Source: Hydrangea macrophylla (Eukaryota > Streptophyta > Magnoliopsida > Cornales > Hydrangeaceae). Taken from it: DNA of 64,000 bases. Both the position numbers and the translations under genes were made by a program. Under the pieces are notes generated by a model. The model worked only from the letters and a program-made list of their open reading frames with translations. It ran no database searches and had not been told where the DNA came from. The stretch spans positions 29,492,501 to 29,556,500 of the forward strand of contig CM066988.1 of the NCBI GenBank assembly GCA_033977485.1. Reading direction: 5' to 3'. Below are positions 33,634 through 43,589 of this stretch, piece by piece (position 1 is the first letter of the stretch; each line of letters starts with the position of its first letter).

Positions 33634-34699
33634 TGGGATAGTCCGTGAAACGGAGAGGTGCTGTCAAAATTTTGAATTTTTCTAGAGCCGCGACCGAAAA
33701 TATGGCTTTGTATGATCCCGCTCAACTCACAGTTTGGCTAAACATCACGGATGGTGTGGAACGGATCAACCTCTTTAGGTACGACTTGACCGAGCTATTC
33801 TCTCTTCGCCAGATGACCCTGAACACTGAGTTCTTGCGTTCTGCTATTGCCCACTGGGACCCGGTGAATCATGTCTTCAATTTCAATGGCCTGGAGATAT
33901 GCCCCCTGTTTGAGGAGTTCTGTGCTATTCTTGGCTATGATTCTGACTCTGACCTGATTATCCCTTCTGCTGATACCCTCAGTCCTACGCAAGGCTTGGC
34001 TGAATATCTGAGTTGTTGCATCACTATTTCCCGCCGGCTGATTCAAGGTGAGGTTATTGACATTGCTTCCATCATTGCCTGATATGCCAGTCCTGGGAAT
34101 CCCAATGTGTATGATGCTACTCGTGGGGCTGCTCTGATTCTGTGCATGACTTCGCACTTCTTGTTCTCGAGTACTTCTAGCGACTTAGTGCATGTATGTC
34201 TCGGACTGAAGGCAGGTAAGAACCCCATGGCTATGGTTCTAGCCGAAACCTTGAATGGCTTGGATAATGCTTTCAACCAAGGGACTCCTCTTCTTTCTGG
34301 GGCGCCTTTGGTGTTACAGGCCTGGTTATACGAGCGCCTCCAACTGTGGATGGGCCGCATACCACCGGTTTACTTTCGTCGAGCTGTGCTTCACCCTCAC
34401 TACACTTTTGCTGATTGGGTTAACATGATGGGTGCTTTATCTAAAGCAGACATTTGCTGGATTGTGGGGCATTGGGACCTTCATGCTGTTACTACGAGCC
34501 TCAGGGGTCACTAGAGAGTGTGGTTGATGGTCTGAGAGAGACTTCTTTCTATCATCCTCGTCGTTTGGCCAGACAGTATGGGCAGGTTCAGGAGGTTCCC
34601 CGGGGGTTTACTGAGAGGGTCTTTGCTTCTAGGATCAGGGCTGCCACTATTGCCGCTTTCACTGATGGTTGGACTGACCGAGTAAAGGCCTACTTCTAA
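33634..34699 (+). pseudogene. Second antisense gene of element 2: DUF7745-like protein
   Basis: Same strand as the PMD gene, 280 bp downstream. A TTGCAG acceptor at about 33633 suggests an upstream non-coding exon. ATG 33645 or 33702 could start the frame. The sequence includes LNTEFLRSAIAHWDP and FNGLEICPLFEEFCAILGY, which I associate with DUF7745, a plant family often found with retroelements and of unknown function. TGA 34080-34082 interrupts the frame, which continues to about 34490. A frameshift there moves the rest (ESVVDGLRETSFYHPRRLAR to the end VKAYF) into another frame closing at TAA 34697-34699. AATAAA at 34712 may be its poly(A) signal. Domain identity is from memory and less certain than PMD. 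Confidence 0.6.
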
Positions 34700-35323
34700 A
34701 GACCTTTGAAGAAATAAAAGACACAAAGATAAAACTAGACCTGACTGATTCTGCTCATTCCTCCAAGTGTCTTTGAAGATGTGTGATTGCTTTTTGAAAG
34801 ACTTTTATTTCTTTGATCATTCCCGCTTATGTAATATTCAAAGTTTGTTTATCGGTGAACCTTGGTTGCTTTGGGAATCTCATTTTATGCATTTTAGCTT
34901 TCTAAAAGACATTTTGTAACCGGGATTTCAATTAGATGTTGCTTTTGGTACTTGCTTGGGCATGCTAGGACGATTAGAGGCAAACGAGGCGGGTGGCCGA
35001 AGTTTGCCCCTATGGGATATGTATGGTTGTGAGGCAAACGAGGTAGATGACCGACGTTTGCCCCTAGTTTAGAAGGGGTTTTAGGCAAACGAGGCGGGTG
35101 GCCGAAGTTTACCCCCAGTGTGGAGGGTGATTTCTGGGTTATGGTAGGGACCGCGACTTTATTTTTCTCACACGCTCATAATTTTGCCTAGGCACCAGTT
35201 AGGTGACCTAGCGAGCTCTTTTCTCTCTTTTGTTATTGCTCACCTTGGATTTAGCTCTAACTTTTGCCTAGGCGTCCTTTCTGATTTTCAACCTAGCGAG
35301 CCATCCCCCTTTTTTTTTAAAGT
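34700..35323. other. Spacer with three polypurine-tract-like repeats
   Basis: No gene. 34980-35115 contains three units of GCAAACGAGGCGGGTGGCCG followed by AAGTTTGCCCCTA, starting at 34980, 35034 and 35084 (54- and 50-bp spacing). GTTTGCCCCT is the plus-strand form of the element-2 polypurine tract. The rest (35115-35323) is unassigned. Confidence 0.65.
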
Positions 35324-35712
35324 CTGCCTACGTACCCCCGAGCGGGGATCAGGTCCAATGTAGTTCGGGCCATGGTCGGAAAGAAGTGAGTCAATTTTTA
35401 GGTAGGTGGGGTGACCGAACCGATGCGGTTGCCTACGTATCCCCGAGTGGGAATCAGGTCGAGCGTAGTTCAGGCCAAAGCTTGAAAGAAATGGTTATTT
35501 TTATGAGTGGAGCGACCAAACCGATATGGTTGCCTACGTATCCCCGAGTGCGAATCAGGTCGAGCGTAGTTCAAGGGCAAGGTCTGAAAGAAATGGTTAT
35601 TTTTGTAGGTGGAGCGATCGAACCGATATGGTTGCCTATGTATCCCCGAGTGGGAATCAGGTCGAGCATAGTTCAAGGGCAAGGTCTGAAAGAAAATGGT
35701 TATGGGGAATGG
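35324..35712. repeat. ~102-bp tandem array just after integrase
   Basis: TGCCTACGTATCCCCGAGTG starts at 35324, 35430, 35531 and 35633 (106, 101 and 102 bp apart). Each unit includes GGGAATCAGGTCGAGCGTAG. The core equals the GATTCC-GGATACGTAGGCA block seen once at 28200 and once in element 3 at 18808. The plus-strand open frame across it is a repeat artefact. Confidence 0.85.
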
Positions 35713-36939
35713 TCAAGCATAGTACTTTTTGAGGCGGTCCATGTTGATTGGTTCTTTGAATTCAATGCCATCGAGGTCCATGAGGTAGGTTGCTCCTCCG
35801 GAAAGAATGGTTTTGACGATATAAGGGCCGACCCACTTGGGTTTGAACTTCCCACGGGGATAAAAGATCGGAGCTCGTAATTCCTTAAGGACAAGGTCGC
35901 CCTTGACAATCTTCCTCGGACGAACCCTTTTGTTGAAAGCATGGGCTATCCTCTTTTGATAGATTCGGACATGGTCGACTGCCGCTAAGCGCTTTTCATC
36001 TATGAGGGCCAATTCTTCGTATCTTTCCCTTAACCAATCTGATTCTAAAATTTCACATTCTGCCATCACGCGCAGGGACGGTAGTTCTATCTCGACTGGA
36101 AGTACCGCTTCCATCCCATACACTAGTGAGAAAGGAGTAGCTCCTGTGGACGTCCTTATCGATGTTCTGTATCCCCAAAGTGTGAATGGTAGCTTTTCAT
36201 GCCAGTCTTTGTAGGTATCGGCTGATTTCTGCAGTATGGCCTTGACATTTTTATTTGCAGCTTCGATTGCCCCATTAGTCTGTGGTCTGTACGGTGATGA
36301 CTTGTGATAAGTGATTTTGTATTCCTCGAACAGATGCCTGACTTCCGCTTTGAAATGACTTCCGTTGTCCAAAATAATCTCATGGGGGACTCCATAACGG
36401 CAGATGAGATTTCTCTTGATGAATTTGGCCACTTCCTTGGTCCCCAACTTGGTGTAGGATGCGACTTCTACCCATTTTGTGAAGTAGTCTATGGCCACCA
36501 AAATGTACCGATTTCCGTTTGAGGCTTTCGGAATGATTTCACCGATGATATCGATTCCCCAGGTTGAGAATGGCCATGGTGAGGTCATGCTGTATAGAAG
36601 GGATGGTGGTACATGCATCATGTTTGCATGGATCTGGCACTTGTGACACCTTCTTACGTATTCACAACAATCTTTCTCCAATGTTGTCCAGTAGTACCCT
36701 TGTCTTATAATTTTCTTGGCCAGCATGTGACCGTTCATGTGCGGACCGCATACCCCCTCGTGTATTTCCTCCATCATTCTTCTGGAGCTTTTTCCAAACA
36801 AACAAGTCAGGTTGTGACCGTTGTACCCTTTCTTCAACAATTTTCCACTGCAAATGATGAATTGCTCTGCGAATCTTCGAATGGCCCTTTTGTCTTTCTC
36901 CGTAGACTCTTGGGGGTACGTCCCCTTTTCTATAAAGTC
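35713..36939 (-). CDS. pol: Element 2 integrase, reading frame open to pol end
   Basis: Integrase domain at the C-terminal end of pol. The zinc module has HEGVCGPH and CHKC (about 36770-36640). The DDE core has all three residues in context: WGIDIIG, LDNGSHF and TNGAIEAANKN. The C-terminal domain includes GPYIVKTILSGGATYL, and the frame ends LKKYYA-stop at 35713-35715. Length and order are normal. The frame is continuous with RNase H except for TAG 36940-36942. Of the pol domains this is the one with no internal lesion that I can see. Confidence 0.93.
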   Translation of the reverse strand, partial: DFIEKGTYPQESTEKDKRAIRRFAEQFIICSGKLLKKGYNGHNLTCLFGKSSRRMMEEIHEGVCGPHMNGHMLAKKIIRQGYYWTTLEKDCCEYVRRCHKCQIHANMMHVPPSLLYSMTSPWPFSTWGIDIIGEIIPKASNGNRYILVAIDYFTKWVEVASYTKLGTKEVAKFIKRNLICRYGVPHEIILDNGSHFKAEVRHLFEEYKITYHKSSPYRPQTNGAIEAANKNVKAILQKSADTYKDWHEKLPFTLWGYRTSIRTSTGATPFSLVYGMEAVLPVEIELPSLRVMAECEILESDWLRERYEELALIDEKRLAAVDHVRIYQKRIAHAFNKRVRPRKIVKGDLVLKELRAPIFYPRGKFKPKWVGPYIVKTILSGGATYLMDLDGIEFKEPINMDRLKKYYA

Positions 36940-37776
36940 CTAGACATCCTGATACCACGATGTTTCATTCTCTTCTTCTTCGATTGCGGTGACTAAGTTG
37001 AACGAAGGCTCGTACTTTTGCTCAATTACCAAAGGCATCATCTTGACTCCCACAGGAATCTTGATCATGGAGGCTAAGGTAGCCAATGAATCTGCTAGCT
37101 GATTCTCTTCCCTGAGCAAGTAGAAGAATGTGATGTTTTTGAATTGCCTCTTGAGTCGGTCGAGATGATCATGATAGGGCTTCAACCTTTCTTCTTTTAC
37201 TTTCCATTCTCCTCTAGCTTGTGATATGATGAGGTTTGAATCCCCGAAGACATCTAACTTCCAAACTTTCAGCTCTATGGCTGCCTCCATCCCCAGAATG
37301 CATGCTTCGTATTCAGCAGTGTTGTTGGTGGAGTTATAATTGAGCTTGACTGCCAACGGAGTGTGGTCCCCACTTGGGGATACTAGGATCTGTTCTTCTT
37401 TGATTTCCATGATATTTTTGTCTGGAAATAGAAAGTCCCCATTTTCTTCAGAGTCAACAGCGTGCTCTGCAAGATGCTCAGCTATGGTTCTCCCTTTTAC
37501 TGACTTGCTTGTGACGTAATTAATATCGAATTCGGATAGTAAGAGTAACCAACGGGATATACGACCGGTCAGGGCGGGTTTTTCGAGAAGGTATTTTAGA
37601 GGATCCATGCGGGATATGAGCACAACCGAGAAGGCCAGCATGTAGTGCCTCAGTCGGCGAGTGCACCAAACCAAGGCCCAACATGTTTTTTTGAAGGTAG
37701 AGTAGTTGAGCTCATACCCAGTCATCCTCTTGCTGAGGTAGTATATGGCTTTTTCGGAGTGGCTTTCTTCTCCTTC
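36940..37776 (-). pseudogene. pol: Element 2 RNase H and archaeal-type RNase H (deletion in aRNH)
   Basis: The first domain has YSTFKKTCWALVW and RISRWLLLLSEFDINYV. The second has STNNTAEYEACILGMEAA, FGDSNLIISQARGEWK and REENQLADSLATLAS, the Tat-type aRNH. Between KEEQ and ILVSPSGD (about 37390-37400) the usual WxxYFDGAxN stretch is absent. About 20 residues including the first catalytic Asp have been lost without shifting the frame. TAA 37777-37779 precedes the segment and TAG 36940-36942 ends it, both in the pol frame. Confidence 0.88.
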
Positions 37777-38835
37777 TTAGGCTAGCATACAACCCATGGC
37801 ATTTTCGGAGATGGATAGGTAAAGGAATAAGGGCTTATGAGGAGTAGGTGGTGAGAGGACAGGCGGATTTTGAAGGTAGGCTTTTATTTTGTCGAAAGCG
37901 GCTTGGCATTGGTCATCCCATTGGAACTTTTCTCCTTTTCTCAGTAATCGGAACAGAGGATCACATGTAGTCGTGAGCTTGGAAATGAAGCGGCTGATAA
38001 ATTGGATTCTTCCGAGGAACCCCCTCACTTCTTTTTCATTCCACGGTGGTGTCATTTCTAGGATTGCCTTGATCTTAGAGTGATCCACCTCTATCCCCTT
38101 TTGTGTGATGAGAAAACCCAGGAGTTTACCGGAGGTCACACCGAAAGTGCATTTCTTTGGATTCAACCTCATCTTGTATTTGTGCAACCTTTCAAAAAAC
38201 TTTTCCAACGCTGCCAGGTGTCCTTCTCTGTCCCTGGACTTCACGATCATGTCATTTACATACACTTCTACTTCCTTGTGAATCATGTCATGTAGCAGAG
38301 TGGTGGCAGCTCTTTGGTAGGTTGCCCCAGCGTTCTTGAGTCCGAAAGGCATTACTCTATAACAGTAGGTCCCCCAAGGGGTGGTGAATGTCGTCTTTTC
38401 CAGATCTTCCGGCGCCATTAGAATCTGATTGTATCCTGAGAAGCCATCCATGAATAAAAGTAGCTCATGTCCAGCGGTGTTGTCCACCAAGACATCAATA
38501 TGGGGAAGCGGGAAGTCATCCTTGGGACTGGCTTTGTTTAGATCACGGAAGTCGACGCACACACGAACTTTTCCATCTTTCTTTGGGACTGGCACGATAT
38601 TGGCAACCCATTCTGGATATTCGGTGACAATGATGAACCCTACCTTGAATTGCTTCTCTACCTCTTCTTTAACCTTGAGCACCCATTCCGGCCTCATGCA
38701 CCTCAGTTTTTGCTTGACAGGTTTAGAATTGGGGAGGAGGGGAATATGATGTTGGACAATGTCGGGATCGACCCCAGGCATGTCCTCGTAAGACCAACCA
38801 AAAACATCTTTGAATTCTTTTAGCAAGAGAGTTAA
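37777..38835 (-). pseudogene. pol: Element 2 reverse transcriptase (catalytic YVDD changed to YVND)
   Basis: Complete RT: connector DVFGWSYEDMPGVDPDIV, VRVCVDFRDLNKASPKD, FMDGFSGYNQI, MPFGLKNAGATYQRA and thumb GFLITQKGIEVDHSKI. The catalytic box reads EVYVNDMIVKS. The first Asp of YVDD is Asn (codon 38254-38256), a GAT-to-AAT type change that should kill polymerase activity. TAA 38836-38838 precedes the domain and TAA 37777-37779 follows it; both lie in the common gag-pol frame. Confidence 0.92.
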
Positions 38836-40395
38836 TTATTCTTTTTCTTTTTTATTAAGAGTTAAGCCGATTTGCACAATTTGTGGATTATCTATTTTAC
38901 CTAGGTTAACCGATAAAGTATCTTCGATTATTTCATAAGCAGGTGGTTTTTCAATTAGTTGCTTAAGTTCGATTAGGAGATCCACAGAGGGATCTGTGCA
39001 TTCACAAGTATTAGACACAAAGGAGTAAGCAAAATCGTCTTTCATTTCATTCATGACAGGTGAAGTGATTACATTGGATAGTGGTGGGCTTACAGCAGCC
39101 GACTCTGGTACAGACTCGATAATCGGCAGTATAGACTCTGGGGGAACAGGGGATAGGGAGACACAGACAGATGACTCTATAGCCTGGTTGCTCAGACCCT
39201 CCTCAGTTGGCTTGATCTGATCATCTTGCCTCTTGACCCTCTCTTCTTCCTTCTTCTCAGCGAATTCCTCCCACATTTTCTTGATGGCTTCAGTGTCCAG
39301 GTATTTCAACCAGTCATCCTCCGGGGTCTTCTCAACTTCTTCGGGATAGAACAGATCTTGATAGGGGGGCCTTTCGCAGTCAACGAAGATTTCAAGCCCG
39401 GGGTGCCTTTTTCCAGTGGTTTGATGGATCCAGGGTTCGGGGAACCCAAAGTAGGGGAAGTCATCCCCTTCTTTGATGAATTGTCCATTCAAGGTTTTGC
39501 GGTATGGTGGGAGACCCTTTACCCTTTTCTTCCATGGCCTATATAGTTCAACGTCTTCTTCAGTGGGCTTGTACCCCAACCCAAAAGTGCCTTGTTGCCC
39601 TTTGATCTGAGGGAACTCACGAATCCCTTGCTGGCGTCGGCCCAATCCCATTCCGGGGAAGTAGTTCATTTTGCGGACAATGTTGACAACCGCGGAGTGG
39701 ATCTCGGGGAACCTGTCTTCATCATTGATCATGTGGACTTCTTCCATGAAGAATCCCCCAATTTCTCCTTCTTCTAGCTCAGGTATTTGGATTTCGAAGA
39801 TGGGAGCGTAGTTTGGGAAAGCTTCATTGCCCCAACTATTACCGAGAATGATTTTCACTTCCTTCTCATAAATGTACTTGATCATTTGGTGCACAATGGA
39901 TGATACGGCTTTGTTGACATGCAGCCAGGGCCTTCCGATCAACAAGTTGAACGAGGCAGGTATGTCCATGACTTGAAAGACTTCAGTGCTGACCAAAGAT
40001 CCTACTCGAATTTGGAGAGAAATAGTTCCCATCACATTCCTCTTGGTGTTATCATAGGCCCTCACGGATTGCACAGATGGTATGATGTTAAGGACATCGA
40101 CCCCCAAAGCGGTGGCAGTCCTTAGGGCACAAACATTTAAGGCAGAACCTGTATCGACCAGACAAAATGGCACTTGCTGTCCCTTACATCCAACAGTGAT
40201 GTACAGTGCATTGTTATGCGCAGATCTTTTTGGTGGCAGGTCTTCACCAGAAAATGTAATGATCGGGTCAGGGGTAAGTGCGCCCAAGAAAGCCACCATG
40301 TCCTCCGGTGTGGCGTCGATGGGGACCTCTATTCTAGCCAAGGCATTCAACACAGCTTGTCTATGCTTGTAGGATGTTACCATGATGTCCCACAT
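38836..40395 (-). pseudogene. pol: Element 2 aspartic protease region with G-patch-like segment
   Basis: 519-residue open frame. Retropepsin has an intact active site in CLVDTGSALNVCAL, followed by FNLLIGRPWLHVNKAV. A glycine-rich segment MNYFPGMGLGRRQQG with FGLGYKP (about residues 245-285) resembles the G-patch that accompanies protease in many retroelements. The C-terminal third is acidic and variable and leads into RT. Stops TAA 40408-40410, TAG 40423-40425 and TAG 40426-40428 separate it from gag in the same frame. Confidence 0.9.
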
Positions 40396-42170
40396 CGAGA
40401 GATATGCTTAGGTCTTTTTCAACTACTATATCAACTCGTTATCTTCCTCGATGACCTCGTCCATTTTTCCCTTTCCCTTGTCTTTGATCGGACCTTTCTT
40501 GGTTGCTTCGGTGGTAGGCTGTGGAGGCTGATAATGACGTCCTGACCTGGTCAAATGATCAATCTCGGCGGGAGTAGGCCCTTCTGCAGTCCCATCTTCT
40601 TTGAACCAGTCACAATCCGTTCCCACAAATGGTTTCTCGGGCTCGTCCCAGATAGAAGCATCACTTTCATTGTTGGGATCATACCATTTGAGGTCTACCA
40701 CCCCTAGATCATGCTCTTCCAGAAAGAACAAGTCTTGCTCATCTTCTAGCTGTTGCTGCCACACGTCATTCTCCCCTTCGATCAGATGAATTCCCGCAGA
40801 GTCCGGGATGTCAATGAGGGGTAAGGGTTGTCCTAGGGGGGTGATATAGGTAGCAGGATTGGAGGATACAGGGTTGGACTCAATGAGGTTGACATTTTGG
40901 TGGTTTGGTAGAGGATTTTGAGTGATATGGGGCTGCTTCAGAGGCGGCTCAATGATATTCTGGTCAATGAGGTCTTGGATATCATGGCGGAGGCGCATGC
41001 AATCATCGGTGTTGTGGCCAAGTGCTTGGTGGTAGGTACATCGTTTGGACATATCGCAGTTAGGGGGGGCGGGGTATTTCGAGGCTGGAGTAGTTGGAGA
41101 TGGCCCTTTTTGAGGAGGCTGTCTAAGGCTGAGGAGAGAGAGATTTCTAACTTGGCAAAGTTGCGAGGAGGCTTTTTCTGGAAAGGGCGATTGGAGGAAT
41201 TTTCCTGGTTAGAGGGTTGGTATGGCCTAGGAGGGTACGCCATGGGTTGACTGTTAAGGGCATTGACATCCGGGGGATTCCGGGAGTAGTTGGGTCTTCT
41301 TGATTGACTCAGAGGCTCTTCCTTTTTGATCTTTCCTTCCCTGATAGCATCTTCAATTCGAGTTCCAACTTCAAACAGCTCCTTAAAGGTGGAGATGGAC
41401 TGGTAGAACAATTTCTCATAATAGAGCGGCTGCAGATTTCGGATTAGCATTCTCACCTGTTCCTTCTCGATCGGCCGATGGGTCATTTGGCCTACCTTGT
41501 TCCTCCATCTGCTCAGAAATGCAGCGAAGGATTCATTGTTGTTCTGCCGGGTTGTTTCCAAATCCCTGATAGTGACATCCAGCTCTTGATTGTAGGAGTA
41601 ATGATCGACGAAGACTCGAACGATGTCTTCCCATGCCCGGGTTTTGGAGGCTTCCAAGGTTAGGAACCATGATAGTGCAGACTTTGCAAGAGTTTGCGGG
41701 AACAACATCGTAATGTGCTCGTGGGTATAACCCATGGACTGGAAGATACTCATACATAGCTTCACATGACTTTTTGGATTCCCAGTTCCGCCAAAACGGT
41801 CGATGGCAGGCATCTTGAAATTCTCTGGCAGTTTCAGCTTAACAGGCTCAAAGAGGCCTTCCAAGTCTAGCATATAATCATCGACCCCTTTGCTTTTCCT
41901 CAGTACACTTTCCAGCTTGTCAACCTTATCCATTTTCTCTTGGAGCTTCTTCTCATACGCAAATGGTGGGACCGCTTGAAGCCAGTCTTCCTCCCCATTA
42001 TTCTCATATGGGGGTGGTTCAAACCCTGGTGGTGGAAACCCAGGCGGAGATTGCGGCCGCTGCTGCTTCAATTCTTCCATGAACTTCAGAACTTGGGCTA
42101 GGCTGTCAGACTGTTGACTTATGGTTGCTCCCAACTCGGTAACCTTATTTTCTAACTCTTCTCAATTCAT
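40396..42170 (-). pseudogene. gag: Element 2 gag (early stop and homopolymer frameshift)
   Basis: ATG at 42170 opens the frame, but codon 3 is TGA (42162-42164). A coiled-coil/Pro-rich N-terminus is followed by the gag core (LPENFKMPAIDRFGGTGNP, then SALSWFLTLEASKTRAWEDI and LRNLQPLYYEKLFYQS). The nucleic-acid-binding end, with CTYHQALGHNTDDC, is in a second frame. The switch falls at a G7 run (41063-41069), consistent with loss of one base there, or with a sequencing error. The tail is acidic and ends at TAG 40426-40428. Confidence 0.9.
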
Positions 42171-43567
42171 GCTGAAGTAGGCTGTCAGACTGATTCTGAC
42201 CAAACGATTATCTGAACTCCTGACCCACGACGAGGATCCCGGCTGCTGACCTTGGGAATCTATACTGTCTTGACAGATTTCGAGAGAAAGGGGTGTATCA
42301 GATCCTGATAGTGACGACTTTAGATAGACAAAGACAGTGATGCGGATTGACTCGAGACAGTGCGTGCAGATTGATGGTGCATGCATGTAAGACAAGCATA
42401 CGGATGTAAGCCCTAATCTATATGATGCTCCTATTTCTAGCAGATAGCAGTTTAACAAATAAGGTCCTAACCATATAGAGTGTGCCAATCTTACTTTCCA
42501 GTACGATCACCAAGGGATAACAGGGATTTCCAGGTTTTTATGAAGGCTTTTAGGAGAGACTGGACATTTCTGGTTGATTTGAACAGAGTTTCTGGGAGAA
42601 ACTGGGATATCCGGACACAGTTTTTGGTATTTCTGGGAAATTTGAGCAGGGTTTAATATAATCATATCTGGGATATCTGGACAGAGTTTTTGGGAGAAAC
42701 GGGTTAGTACGGTTATATCTGGGATATCTGGGCAGAGTTTTTGGGAGAAACTGGTTAATAAGGTTATATCTGGGATATCTGGGCAGAGTTTCTGGGAAAA
42801 ACTGGTTAATACGGTTATATCTGGGATATCTGAGCAGAGTTTCTGGGAGAAACTGGTTAATACGGTTATATTTGGGATATCTGGGCAGAGTTTCTGGGAA
42901 AAATTGGTTAATACGGTTATATCTGGGATATCTGGGCAGAGTTTCTACGAAAAATTGGTTAATACGGTGATAATGATCGTAATTTCTAGCAGGCTTTCAT
43001 ACTCCTATGTCTTAGGACCGACAAACAAGGTTTGCGGTGTATATCTTTGTGAGCATGGAGCAAACATCCTTGTCATGGTGCCTAGGTAGGTCAACTCAAT
43101 GTGATCACATGTGAGTGATTGCCTTGGGGATCATAAGAAAGAGGTTCTGTTCTATGCCACATAAGTGTCTACACCGCTCAGGTAATCCCATCAGGGCATA
43201 TAGCAGTTATATCATATTGTCCTATCTGAAAAGATAAATGAACAGTCCTATGAAAGGTTCTACAAGAATCTATATGCAAAGGCTGGGTTTAGTCAAAGAG
43301 GGTCCATTGACAAGAGTTCCACTATACCGTCAGGGAGACAGTACGGAGGTGTTTACTCTTTTTGATATACATTGGAAGGTACAATATCAACGGTGACTTG
43401 TGCCCTGGCACAGCAAGACCTGAACAATGTCAGCGCCGCGTTTCAGACACAGTCGGAGGGGGGAAATGCAAGAGTGCAATGCGGTGAACCAGACACAGTA
43501 AAAAGTTGATTTTAAGGATGCTTCTTATGAGTCAAACCTCTGTATTATTTTGTTTTGAAAATAAATG
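42171..43567 (-). other. Element 2 5' leader
   Basis: Region between primer site and gag ATG with no coding potential that I recognise. It contains the 51-bp array at 42670-42975. About 1.4 kb is a long leader, as expected for Ogre-like elements, and would carry packaging signals in a functional copy. Confidence 0.7.
42670..42975. repeat. 51-bp tandem array, six copies
   Basis: GGGATATCTGGGCAGAGTTT starts at 42670, 42721, 42772, 42823, 42874 and 42925, exactly 51 bp apart, with a degenerate partial unit from about 42600. Later copies are nearly identical. The unit length is divisible by three but has no protein link. Confidence 0.95.
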
Positions 43568-43589
43568 TTCCCTAGAAGAGTCGCCAGAT
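43568..43589 (-). promoter_or_regulatory. Element 2 primer-binding site
   Basis: The minus strand reads ATCTGGCGACTCTTCTAGG right after the 5' LTR. TGGCGACTCT is the typical primer-site start of Ogre-like elements; the complementary tRNA ends AGAGTCGCCA. I could not name the tRNA with certainty. Confidence 0.75.

Noticed and set aside
35386..35880. 164-residue plus-strand open frame
   Set aside because: It runs through the 102-bp array and into the antisense of integrase, and its translation shows only the repeat.
42670..42975. CRISPR-like regular array
   Set aside because: Units are contiguous 51-bp direct repeats without unique spacers, inside a plant retrotransposon leader.
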